Source: JAAYRG01 sp964643255 (GTDB lineage Bacteria; Bacillota; Clostridia; Lachnospirales; Lachnospiraceae). From it: 9,053 nucleotides of DNA. Position 1 is the stretch's first letter. Every line of letters begins with the position of its first letter. The translations under genes were made by a program, and so were the position numbers. Of the stretch, positions 1 to 6,476 are shown one piece after another. Under the pieces are notes generated by a model, which saw only the letters and a program-made list of their open reading frames with translations, was not told where the DNA came from and searched no databases. The stretch covers positions 1 to 9,053 of the forward strand of contig CAZXSM010000079.1 of NCBI GenBank assembly GCA_964643255.1, written 5' to 3'.

Positions 1-152
1 TCACAAATTTCCCTGGCAAGATCTAAATCCTGGGTTTTTAAAGCGGTCATTGTAGCTTCAACAGTCTCTTCAACTAAATCACCCATTTCTAAAACCTTTT
101 TCTTCACATCTTCTATCTGCATTGTAAATTCTTTTCTAACCAATACACTCAT
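1..152 (-). CDS. phoU: PhoU phosphate-signalling protein, N-terminal part only (cut by window edge)
   Basis: About 50 codons are visible before the window ends. The translation contains KKVLEMGDLVEETVEATMTA followed by LKTQDLDLAREIC. This is the first helix pair of PhoU, with the family's typical MG..VE spacing and the 'D.DLA' that follows. PhoU is a peripheral helical-bundle protein that, as known from other bacteria, connects the Pst transporter to the PhoR-type sensor kinase and prevents uncontrolled phosphate uptake. Its place as last gene after a pstB is the standard order. It lies 33 bases after the second pstB with no terminator between, so it is probably cotranscribed. The start is uncertain: the ATG at 152-150 directly abuts the Shine-Dalgarno AAAAGGAG (160-153), leaving no spacer. 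An in-frame TTG at 143-141 has a 9-base spacer and gives a start (M)VRKEF close to the usual PhoU N-terminus. Identity is well supported and the start is not. Confidence 0.9.
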   Translation of the reverse strand, partial: MSVLVRKEFTMQIEDVKKKVLEMGDLVEETVEATMTALKTQDLDLAREIC

Positions 153-185
153 CTCCTTTTCACATTCTTAATATTATAATGGATT

Positions 186-950
186 TTAACCATATCTCCC
201 CGTAATATAATCATTGGTTCGTTTATCTTTAGGGTTAGAAAAAACCTCTTGTGTTATACCTTCTTCTACTAACTCTCCCATTAACATAAAGGCAACACGG
301 TCAGATATACGGCCAGCTTGCTGAATATTATGGGGTGCTATTATAATTGTAAATTGTTCCTTAAGCTTTACTAGAGAATCCTCAATTTTAGCTGTTGATA
401 TTGGATCAAGAGCCGAACAAGGTCTATCCAGTAAAATAACCTCCGGTTCAAGGGCTAAAACTCTAGCAATACACAAACGTTGCTGTTGACCACCTGATAA
501 CCTAGCTGCTGGAGTATCTAACCTATCTTTTACTTCGTCCCATAGGGCAGCCATACGTAAGGCTTTTTCTACTTTTTCCATCAATTCTTTCTTGCTTTTT
601 TTCTTCTTCCCAAAATTTGGACCTAGCGCTACATTATCAAAAACAGACATAGGTAAGGACGTTGGAACATCAAAAACCATCCCTACCCTACGACGTAAAT
701 CTGTAACGCTAACTTGAGGATCAAAGATATTTTCCCCATCCATAAGTATCTCACCCTCAGCTCGAGCGCCTGGATTTAATTCATACATGCGATTCAGTGT
801 ACGAAGTAGGGTTGTTATACCACTATTAGCAGGACCTACAACAGCCAAAATCTCATTTTTAGCTATTTCTAAGTTAAGTCCATTAATAACCTGTTTTTCA
901 TCATAGTAAAAATTTAAATCATTTATTAAAATTTTAGATTGATTTGTCAT
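186..950 (-). CDS. pstB: Second PstB-like phosphate transporter ATPase with degenerate nucleotide site
   Basis: This 254-residue protein is of PstB length and ends in the PstB-type tail DYITGRYG. The A-loop Tyr16, signature LSGGQ (151-155), D-loop SALD (179-182) and H-loop His207 are intact. Three catalytic positions are lost. The P-loop at 39-47 reads GPANSGITT, with Ile45 (codon ATA) where Lys is required. The Q-loop position is Asp94 in VGMVFD, where PstB has FQKP. The residue after Walker B Asp175 is Arg176 (codon AGA) instead of catalytic Glu. The rest of the reading frame is undamaged, so this looks like a maintained non-catalytic subunit rather than a decaying gene. It starts 10 bases after pstA stops, with GAGGTG 4 bases before the ATG. 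It most likely pairs with the PstB encoded at 3600-4397, whose own signature motif is altered. A homodimer of this protein would not be expected to hydrolyse ATP. That pairing is inference. Confidence 0.93.
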   Translation of the reverse strand: MTNQSKILINDLNFYYDEKQVINGLNLEIAKNEILAVVGPANSGITTLLRTLNRMYELNPGARAEGEILMDGENIFDPQVSVTDLRRRVGMVFDVPTSLPMSVFDNVALGPNFGKKKKSKKELMEKVEKALRMAALWDEVKDRLDTPAARLSGGQQQRLCIARVLALEPEVILLDRPCSALDPISTAKIEDSLVKLKEQFTIIIAPHNIQQAGRISDRVAFMLMGELVEEGITQEVFSNPKDKRTNDYITGRYG

Positions 951-960
951 AATTCACCTC

Positions 961-1797
961 TTAACGTCCTTTGGCTACAAATCTATTAACCAACATATTA
1001 AAACCAACATTTATTATAAGAATTAGAATAATCAGGAGTGCTGCAGTACCATAAGCATTATCCATAGATAAACCTTCTCTAGCAAGTATATAAAAATGTA
1101 CTGCCATTGTTCTAGTTGGAGAGAATAGTGATGTAGGCATACGTAAAGATGAACCTGCTGTTAACATTACAGCTGCTGTCTCAGCTACACACCTTCCTAT
1201 ACTTAAAATGACTCCATTAACTATACCTGGAAGTGCTGTTGGAAGTACAGTTTTAGTTACTGCCTGCCATTTACTTGCTCCTAAGGAGAATCCCACTTCT
1301 CTGTATAGGTCAGGAACAGTAAGAATAGCCTCTTCTGTTGTACGTATAATAGTTGGCAATATCATAATAGCCAAGGTCAATCCACCAGATAAAATTGACC
1401 ATCCCATCCCTAAATATATAACAAAGAATATAAAACCAAAAAGTCCATATACGATAGATGGTATTCCTGCAAGAGACTCTGCACTGAACCTGATAATTCG
1501 AGTTATTTTACTCTCCTGTGTATATTCAGTAAGATATATAGCTGTTCCTATACCAAAGGGAGTCGCAATAACAACAGCTAGTGCAGTTACAAGTATAGTA
1601 CCCACAATAGGAGAAGCAATACCTCCAGACCGTCCCATATTACGAGGAATCTCCGTTAAAAACTCCCAACTAATCACTGGTAAACCTTTAGATAGAATAT
1701 ATATAATTATAGAAAACAGAACTGCCAAAACAAGAAGGGCAGATGTCCAAATCACAAATTTTGCTATCTTTTGACCTGTTTTTGCATTAATCTTCAT
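961..1797 (-). CDS. pstA: PstA, phosphate ABC transporter permease
   Basis: This is one of the two membrane subunits that form the phosphate channel. From the chosen start it is 278 residues, the normal PstA size. A first hydrophobic segment lies at about 14-36 and further segments at about 62-90, 108-130, 136-152, 192-213 and 250-272. The EAA-type coupling loop that docks on the ATPase is at about 166-191 (REVGFSLGASKWQ then LPTALPG). PstA-like stretches GIGTAIYLTEY and ESLAGIPSIVYGLFGF are clear. The reading frame stays open to an ATG at 1839, but the start at 1797 is preferred. It has GAGG five bases upstream, this GAGG overlaps the pstC stop (TGAGG), and it yields the usual short cytoplasmic N-terminus. 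The gap to pstC is then 7 bases, suggesting translational coupling. It stops with TAA 10 bases before the second pstB. Nothing in it appears damaged. Confidence 0.95.
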   Translation of the reverse strand: MKINAKTGQKIAKFVIWTSALLVLAVLFSIIIYILSKGLPVISWEFLTEIPRNMGRSGGIASPIVGTILVTALAVVIATPFGIGTAIYLTEYTQESKITRIIRFSAESLAGIPSIVYGLFGFIFFVIYLGMGWSILSGGLTLAIMILPTIIRTTEEAILTVPDLYREVGFSLGASKWQAVTKTVLPTALPGIVNGVILSIGRCVAETAAVMLTAGSSLRMPTSLFSPTRTMAVHFYILAREGLSMDNAYGTAALLIILILIINVGFNMLVNRFVAKGR

Positions 1798-1804
1798 AGT
1801 TACC

Positions 1805-2650
1805 TCACTTCTTTCTTGTAATATATTGAGCAGTGCCATTCATAAGCATAATAATAACAAACAATACTATACCTGTAGCAAAAAGTGCCTGTTGATGTTC
1901 TCCTGATGCATAGCCCATCTCAATACCTATATTTGTTGTCAATGTCCTAACAGGATCAAGAACTGATTCTGGAAGTGCTACAGCATTACCAACAACCATA
2001 ATAACAGCCATTGTCTCACCAACTGCCCTTCCCAGGCCTAAGATTATTGCAGCAACAATTCCCGACTTAGATGCTGGTAAAAGCAAGTGGCGTATGGTTT
2101 GCCAATGTGTCAATCCTAAAGCAAGAGCTCCGTCCTTATAATGACTTGGTAGTGCAAGGATTGATACTTCTGTAATACTAATAATAGTTGGCAAAATCAT
2201 AATTGCCAATATAATAGAACCTGCCAATATACTTAAGCCTGGTCCTCCTAAATAATCACGTATCCATGGAACAATGAAAACAACACCCCAGAATCCATAT
2301 ACAACTGAAGGTATACCTGCAAGTAACTGGATAGCAGGCCTAAAAATGTTTCTAAGCCATTCAGGAGCAAATTCTGCAAGGAAGATACTACAAGAGATGG
2401 CAACAGGAACACCTATAATAGCAGCTCCTAAGGTAACAGATACAGTTCCAACTATCATTGGGAAAATACCATAGTAACCTTGACTTGGAGCCCATTTCAT
2501 TCCAAATACAAAATTAAAAAATCCAACCTTAGCTATAATCGGTACACCTTTTATAAATATAAAAACTGTAATAAGCGCTAGCACCGATAAAGCTGAAAGA
2601 GCTAATAGGAAAAATATTCGCTCAGATAGTTTATCTTTAAAATTCTTCAT
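1805..2650 (-). CDS. pstC: PstC, phosphate ABC transporter permease
   Basis: This is the second channel subunit, 281 residues. The first membrane segment is at about 11-34, the family stretch LLAGIPSVVYGFWGVVF is at about 109-125, and the EAA-type loop is at about 172-198 (KDGALALGLTHWQ then LPASKSG). A hydrophobic helix with GLGRAVGETMAVIMVVGNA follows. PstC is told from PstA by the periplasmic-side stretch FGMKWAPSQGYYGIFPMIVGT near the N-terminus and by GRAVGETMA. The ATG overlaps the pstS stop by one base (TAATG), and AGGAGG lies 7 bases upstream inside the last codons of pstS. Tight translational coupling with pstS is therefore expected. It forms the transmembrane core with PstA, and each would contact one of the two different PstB subunits if the ATPase is a heterodimer. 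Which ATPase faces which permease cannot be told from the sequence. Confidence 0.96.
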   Translation of the reverse strand: MKNFKDKLSERIFFLLALSALSVLALITVFIFIKGVPIIAKVGFFNFVFGMKWAPSQGYYGIFPMIVGTVSVTLGAAIIGVPVAISCSIFLAEFAPEWLRNIFRPAIQLLAGIPSVVYGFWGVVFIVPWIRDYLGGPGLSILAGSIILAIMILPTIISITEVSILALPSHYKDGALALGLTHWQTIRHLLLPASKSGIVAAIILGLGRAVGETMAVIMVVGNAVALPESVLDPVRTLTTNIGIEMGYASGEHQQALFATGIVLFVIIMLMNGTAQYITRKK

Positions 2651-3495
2651 TAGTTTACCTCCTCTACTATTGATATTAGTCCCTCATCACTTAGTATTTT
2701 CTGTCCTTCAGAAGAAAGGGTGAAATCAATAAAACTCTTAGCTCTTCCAGTGGGTTCTCCCTTAGAAACAAATAGGAATGGCCTTGCCAATGTATAAGTT
2801 CCATTTATAATATTTTCTCCTTTAGCTTCTACTCCATCTAAAGCTAAAGCTTTTATCTGATCGTTAAGCAAACCTAAAGAGATAAAGCCTATGGCATTAG
2901 AATCTCCAGATACCAATTGCATTACAGACCCATTGGAATCTTGTACTATAGCTTTTGGAGTTATCTCCACTTCATCCATAACCAATTCTATAAAGGCATC
3001 TCTAGTTCCAGAACCTTCTTCTCGGGCAATTAAATGTATCTCTGAATCCTCACCACCTACTTGACTCCACTTAGTAATTTTACCTGAATAGATATCACGA
3101 ATTTGATCTAGCCTTAAACCCTCTATAGGATTGTTAGGATTTACTATTAATACTAATCCATCCATAGCAATTTCTACTTGCCAAAGGTCTAACTCGTCTT
3201 CATGTAATGAACGAGATGACATTCCTATCTGTGCACTTTCTGTCTGTGCTGCGGTAATCCCCGCTGAAGAACCCCCACCTTGAATGTCTATTGGAGAGTC
3301 TGGATTATCTATCATATATTCCTCTGCTAGAACCTCTGCATAGGGTTGTACTGATGTAGAACCCGCAATAATCATACCTGCACTTTCTGGTTTACTACAA
3401 GCAGTCAATAAACTTATAGTAAATATTAAAGTCATGGCACTAACAGTAATTTTTATTTTTCTTAATAATTTTTTTCTCATGTTTTTATTTTTCAT
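2650..3495 (-). CDS. pstS: PstS, phosphate-binding lipoprotein
   Basis: This is the extracytoplasmic phosphate receptor that delivers phosphate to PstCA. It has a basic N-region, a hydrophobic core (about 16-30) and a lipobox LTAC with Cys33, so it should be lipid-anchored on the outer face of the membrane. Phosphate-binding elements of the family are visible: GSTSV (45-49), GGGSSAG (73-79), MSSRS (92-96) and REEGSGTRDAF (158-168). At 281 residues it belongs to the short PstS form common in Gram-positives. It lacks a good Shine-Dalgarno at the first ATG (3495). A second in-frame ATG at 3480 would give 276 residues and a more usual 28-residue signal peptide. That ATG sits 4 bases after the stop of a small upstream reading frame. 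The longer form is listed but the start is uncertain. The gene lies between a pstB and pstC, and its stop overlaps the pstC start. Confidence 0.96.
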   Translation of the reverse strand: MKNKNMRKKLLRKIKITVSAMTLIFTISLLTACSKPESAGMIIAGSTSVQPYAEVLAEEYMIDNPDSPIDIQGGGSSAGITAAQTESAQIGMSSRSLHEDELDLWQVEIAMDGLVLIVNPNNPIEGLRLDQIRDIYSGKITKWSQVGGEDSEIHLIAREEGSGTRDAFIELVMDEVEITPKAIVQDSNGSVMQLVSGDSNAIGFISLGLLNDQIKALALDGVEAKGENIINGTYTLARPFLFVSKGEPTGRAKSFIDFTLSSEGQKILSDEGLISIVEEVN

Positions 3496-3514
3496 GTCTT
3501 ATAAAAACAAACAT
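3485..3514 (-). CDS. Possible nine-codon leader ORF overlapping the pstS start
   Basis: ATG at 3514-3512 follows AAAAAAGGA with a 4-base spacer and encodes MFVFIRHEK, ending at TAA 3487-3485. It is out of frame with pstS, spans the first pstS ATG, and ends 4 bases before the second possible pstS ATG (3480). It could couple translation into pstS or reduce initiation at the first ATG. A chance ORF of this length is common, so this is tentative. Confidence 0.3.
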   Translation of the reverse strand: MFVFIRHEK

Positions 3515-3551
3515 ATTATCCTTTTTTGAGATAAAGTTTAATGTTTGATTT

Positions 3552-3558
3552 CCTCCTT
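3552..3558 (-). promoter_or_regulatory. Strong Shine-Dalgarno without a normal start codon
   Basis: The sequence AAGGAGG is the best ribosome binding site in the gap between the upstream pstB and pstS. No ATG, GTG or TTG lies at a suitable distance. The nearest candidate is a non-standard ATT at 3542-3540 (9-base spacer), which would run only eight codons to a TAA one base before the leader ORF's ATG. It may be a relic of an older pstS start or a ribosome standby site. Confidence 0.4.
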
Positions 3559-3599
3559 ATCTAAAAATATCATTAGTTAATTGCAAAACTTATTGTTTT

Positions 3600-4397
3600 C
3601 TAGCCAAATCTACCTGTAATATAGTCTTCGGTACTTTGATTCTTAGGATTAGAAAATATTTTCTGGGTTGTATCATATTCTACTAATGTACCTATTCCAT
3701 CATCATCAATCATCATAAAGGCTGTCATATCAGACACTCTTGCTGCTTGTTCCATACTATGAGTTACAATAATTATGGTATATTTTTGGACCAATTTTCT
3801 CATTAGTTCTTCAATTTGCATAGTAGATTCCGGATCAAGGGCGCTAGTTGATTCATCCATTAATATAACCTCTGGTTCTACAGCTAAGGCACGCGCTATA
3901 CATAGCCTTTGTTGCTCTCCAGGAGTAAGACTAAGAGCTGAATCTTTAAGCTTGTCCTTTACTTCGTCCCATAAAGCCACTTGTCGCAAATTCTTCTCTA
4001 CCATCTCATCTAATTTGCTTTTTTGATTTATCCCGTGATGTTTAGGACCAAAAATAACATTATCATAAACAGACATTGGAAAAACATTAGGTTTTTGAAA
4101 AACCATTCCAACTCTTTTTCTCAATTCAACAACATCCATATCTTTATCATAAATAGAAGAGCCATCAAGGAAAATCTTCCCTTCTACCCTAGCTCCTGGT
4201 ATTTGATCATTCATACGATTAAATAGACGTAGAAGAGAAGACTTTCCACATCCCGATGGTCCAATTAAAGCAGTAATCACACGTTCCTCAATATCCATTG
4301 TAACATTCCTCAATGCTTGGAAGTCTCCATAAAAAAGATTTACTGCTTCTGTTCTTATCTTAGCTTTACTTCTATGCATTGACATTTTATTATCCAT
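3600..4397 (-). CDS. pstB: First PstB phosphate transporter ATPase, with altered signature motif
   Basis: This 265-residue ATPase energises phosphate import. The nucleotide-binding half is textbook: A-loop Tyr23, Walker A GPSGCGKSS (46-54, Lys52), Q-loop Gln101 in VGMVFQKPN, Walker B VILMDE (177-182) with catalytic Glu182, D-loop SALD (185-188) and H-loop His213. The signature, which acts on the partner's ATP, is LTPGE (157-161) instead of LSGGQ. Codons ACT, CCT and GAG replace Ser, Gly and Gln. The surrounding EQQRLCIARALAVEPE and the C-terminal DYITGRFG are ordinary PstB. The gene is first in the operon, ahead of pstS, which is unusual because pstB normally follows pstA. The start is supported by GAGG 7 bases before the ATG. 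The changes complement those of the second PstB at 186-950, so the two probably form one asymmetric ATPase. Confidence 0.95.
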   Translation of the reverse strand: MDNKMSMHRSKAKIRTEAVNLFYGDFQALRNVTMDIEERVITALIGPSGCGKSSLLRLFNRMNDQIPGARVEGKIFLDGSSIYDKDMDVVELRKRVGMVFQKPNVFPMSVYDNVIFGPKHHGINQKSKLDEMVEKNLRQVALWDEVKDKLKDSALSLTPGEQQRLCIARALAVEPEVILMDESTSALDPESTMQIEELMRKLVQKYTIIIVTHSMEQAARVSDMTAFMMIDDDGIGTLVEYDTTQKIFSNPKNQSTEDYITGRFG

Positions 4398-4430
4398 TTC
4401 TTAACCTCACTAATCAACTTATTGTTTAAA

Positions 4431-4459
4431 ATTATAATAAGAATCTTATCATCTTACAA
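4431..4459 (-). promoter_or_regulatory. Proximal sigma-A-type promoter of the pst operon
   Basis: A perfect TATAAT lies at 4436-4431. TTGTAA at 4459-4454 is the -35, 17 bases away. Transcription would start near 4424, giving a leader of about 27 bases with GAGG placed correctly before the pstB ATG. The -35 overlaps phosphate-box-like repeats on the opposite strand, where an activator could act. It is called from sequence only, in an AT-rich context. Confidence 0.55.
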
Positions 4460-4480
4460 TTATTTTACATCATCTTAATT
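4453..4480 (+). promoter_or_regulatory. Possible PhoP-type repeats over the proximal -35
   Basis: Read on the plus strand, CTTACA (4453), TTTACA (4464) and TTAATT (4475) begin exactly 11 bases apart. In Bacillus, PhoP binds TT(A/T)ACA-like hexamers spaced by about five bases. The array points away from the operon but covers the proximal -35 element. No PhoP gene is in the window, so this is a candidate only. Confidence 0.35.
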
Positions 4481-4497
4481 AAAACCATAACGTATTA

Positions 4498-4526
4498 ATT
4501 ATATGTTAAGTTTATGTAAATGTAAA
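4498..4526 (-). promoter_or_regulatory. Distal pst promoter with overlapping PhoP-box-like repeats
   Basis: TTTACA (4526-4521), a 17-base spacer and TATAAT (4503-4498) make a near-consensus sigma-A promoter. The same stretch contains TTTACA again at 4520-4515 and TTAACA at 4509-4504. These last two start 11 bases apart, the PhoP-box spacing known from Bacillus. The promoter would give a leader of about 95 bases. Control by phosphate starvation fits the genes downstream but is inferred. Confidence 0.5.
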
Positions 4527-4610
4527 TAACAACTAACATTTTTATTATAGACTTTAAATATAATTTAAATCATATTAGACCTATTAAACATTCTATCCCA
4601 TAATTTACAT

Positions 4611-4654
4611 AAAAATAAGAACATGAAAGCTCTTACCTTCACATTCTTATTTTT
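4611..4654 (-). terminator. Rho-independent terminator after the ABC exporter operon
   Basis: An 11-base perfect stem (AAAAATAAGAA with TTCTTATTTTT) is extended inward by eight more pairs, several of them G-U, around a six-base loop. It begins 46 bases after the stop of the second exporter gene. It separates that operon from the pst promoters and, because A and T runs flank both arms, could act in either direction. Confidence 0.85.
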
Positions 4655-4700
4655 TATATTTTATAATTTTTCATAAATAATAAGCATTACTTCTTATATA

Positions 4701-6476
4701 TTACATTGCTTGTTCAAACTGACTGTTGTAAAGTCCAGCATAGAAACCACCTTTAGTAAGAAGTTCGTAGTGATTACCACTTTCAACTATATCACCCTTA
4801 TCCATTACAAAAATAATATCTGCATTTTTAATGGTAGATAGTCTATGGGCAATAATAAAGGATGTACGTCCAACCATCAGGCGATCCATGGCCTCCTGAA
4901 TAATAAGTTCCGTGCGTGTATCTACTGAGCTTGTCGCTTCATCTAAGATAAGCAATGGTGCATTTTCAATCATAGCACGGGCAATAGTCATAAGCTGTTT
5001 TTGTCCTGCTGAGAGACTTGCTTTATCATTCAATACCGTATTATAACCATCCGGCAAGGTTCTGATGAAATGATCTAGCCCAACAGTCTTGCAAGCAGCA
5101 ACAACCTCTTCATCCGTTACACCTTCTTTATTAAATATAATGTTTTCTTTGATAGTTCCTTCGAATAGCCATGTATCCTGTAATACCATACAAAACTGGT
5201 CATGGACATTTTCCCTTGTAACTTGACTGATAGGGATCCCGTCTAATAGGATTTCACCACTATCAATCTCGTAAAAACGCATTAGCAAATTCACTATTGT
5301 AGTTTTTCCTGCTCCAGTAGGACCTACTATCGCAATTTTCTGACCTGCTTTTATTTTAGCATTAAAATCATTAATGATTGTTTTATCTTTATCATATCCA
5401 AATTTAACATTCTTAAATTCTACATCACCTTTTATAGATGTTAGTGTTTTTGTTTTTTGACTCTCATCGGCAAGCTCTTCTTCCTCTAAGAATTCAAAGA
5501 CACGTTCACTTGCCGCCCCTGTACGTTGTAAATTATTCGCAGCCTGTGCAATTTGATTAAGTGGCTGTGTGAAGAGCCTAACATACATGGTAAAGGCAAC
5601 AATAACACCAAAGGAAATCCTTCCATTCAAGGCAAGAGCCGCGCCAACAACACAAACAGCCACATATCCAAAGTTACCTACAAAACCCATTAGCGGCATC
5701 ATAAGTCCTGATAAAAACTGAGATTTCCACGCGCTAGAATATAGTTTATCATTGATGTTTTCAAAAACATTTTTAGCATTATTACTACCATTATAAACCT
5801 TGACAACATTGTGATTAGAATAAATCTCCTCTATATGTCCATTAATATTACCAAGCTCATACTGTTGTGCAACAAAGAAACTTTGAGATTTTGACATAAT
5901 GACTGTCATCAATCCAAACCCAATGATTGTCGCCCCAATGGCGGTTAATGCTAAAATCCAGCTAGTGTAAAACATCATAAAGACAGAACCTATTAGGAGT
6001 GTTATCGCTGAGACTAGTGTACCGATGCTTTGATTCAAAGTCTGACCTATAGTATCAACATCATTGGTTACACGACTTAGCACATCCCCATAGCTAACTT
6101 TATCAAAATATTTAAGGGGTAGTTTATTGATTTTTTGTGAGATTCTAGTTCTTAGGTCTTTTGATATTTTCTGTGTAATCGTTGCCATAATAAAATTTTG
6201 CAAAAAACCTAAAATCATTGAAGCCACATAAAAAGACACCAACATCAAGCCAATACGAGAAATTACATCTAGGTCTATGCCAAGAGTAAGGCCTTTAGAA
6301 ATTTCATCTACTAAGTCTTTGATTTTATCTGGCCCTATGATTTGAAAAACAGTGCCAGCAGATGCCGCAATCAAAGCAAGGATAATAGCAGGTAAATAGG
6401 GTTTGCAGAACCTAATTAATTTAAGTAAGGACTGCTTTAGGTCTTTTGATTTTTCATTTACAATTTGTTTACTCAT
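4701..6476 (-). CDS. Half-size ABC exporter subunit with the canonical ATP site
   Basis: This 591-residue protein has an N-terminal six-helix exporter domain (about 25-315) fused to an ATPase domain (about 350-591), as in MsbA or Sav1866-type multidrug exporters. Walker A is GPTGAGKTT (385-393), the Q-loop glutamine is Gln433, the signature is LSAGQ (488-492), and Walker B is LLILDE (508-513) with catalytic Glu513. The H-loop is His544 in IIAHRLSTI. All hydrolytic residues are present. Its ATG overlaps the stop of the preceding exporter gene (ATGA), and AAAGGAGG lies 10 bases upstream. Partner, order and residue pattern match heterodimeric exporters such as TM287/TM288, BmrCD, LmrCD and PatAB, and it corresponds to the TM288-like catalytic subunit. 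The substrate is unknown: drugs, peptides or lipids are possible. The MarR gene upstream favours efflux of a toxic compound. Confidence 0.93.
   Translation of the reverse strand: MSKQIVNEKSKDLKQSLLKLIRFCKPYLPAIILALIAASAGTVFQIIGPDKIKDLVDEISKGLTLGIDLDVISRIGLMLVSFYVASMILGFLQNFIMATITQKISKDLRTRISQKINKLPLKYFDKVSYGDVLSRVTNDVDTIGQTLNQSIGTLVSAITLLIGSVFMMFYTSWILALTAIGATIIGFGLMTVIMSKSQSFFVAQQYELGNINGHIEEIYSNHNVVKVYNGSNNAKNVFENINDKLYSSAWKSQFLSGLMMPLMGFVGNFGYVAVCVVGAALALNGRISFGVIVAFTMYVRLFTQPLNQIAQAANNLQRTGAASERVFEFLEEEELADESQKTKTLTSIKGDVEFKNVKFGYDKDKTIINDFNAKIKAGQKIAIVGPTGAGKTTIVNLLMRFYEIDSGEILLDGIPISQVTRENVHDQFCMVLQDTWLFEGTIKENIIFNKEGVTDEEVVAACKTVGLDHFIRTLPDGYNTVLNDKASLSAGQKQLMTIARAMIENAPLLILDEATSSVDTRTELIIQEAMDRLMVGRTSFIIAHRLSTIKNADIIFVMDKGDIVESGNHYELLTKGGFYAGLYNSQFEQAM

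Larger units (their letters stand above)
4398..4700. other. Gene-free regulatory interval between exporter and pst operons
   Basis: This 303-base, very AT-rich stretch holds no convincing gene. From high to low coordinates it contains the 3' end of the exporter transcript, the terminator hairpin, the distal and proximal pst promoters with phosphate-box-like repeats, and the pstB leader. A 14-codon ATG reading frame crossing the distal promoter has no ribosome binding site and is not counted as a gene. Confidence 0.8.

Noticed and set aside
816..818. Walker A Lys-to-Ile in the second PstB as a sequencing error (AAA to ATA is one base)
   Set aside because: The P-loop has further changes, and the Q-loop and catalytic Glu are also altered. 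The Glu-to-Arg codon needs two base changes. Independent errors at all key positions are implausible.
186..950. Second pstB as a pseudogene
   Set aside because: The frame is full length with a good ribosome site, and the signature, D-loop and H-loop are intact. Its defects complement those of the other PstB.
1208..1774. 188-codon plus-strand open frame opposite pstA
   Set aside because: It is antisense to a clear permease gene, resembles no family, and has no ribosome site worth noting. The other plus-strand frames inside pst, exporter and marR genes were dropped for the same reason.
1798..1839. Upstream extension of pstA to the ATG at 1839
   Set aside because: It would overlap pstC by 35 bases and add 14 residues not typical of PstA. 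The ATG at 1797 has a well-placed GAGG.
3546..3583. Internal promoter ahead of pstS (TTGCAA with TAGATA)
   Set aside because: The -10 matches only three of six positions; not convincing in such AT-rich sequence.
3583..3599. Small hairpin (AAAAC with GTTTT) just after the first pstB as a terminator
   Set aside because: Five weak pairs with no T-run; far too unstable to end transcription before pstS.
4499..4543. 14-codon ATG frame across the distal pst promoter
   Set aside because: It has no Shine-Dalgarno and the AT-rich sequence is better explained as promoter and repeat elements.
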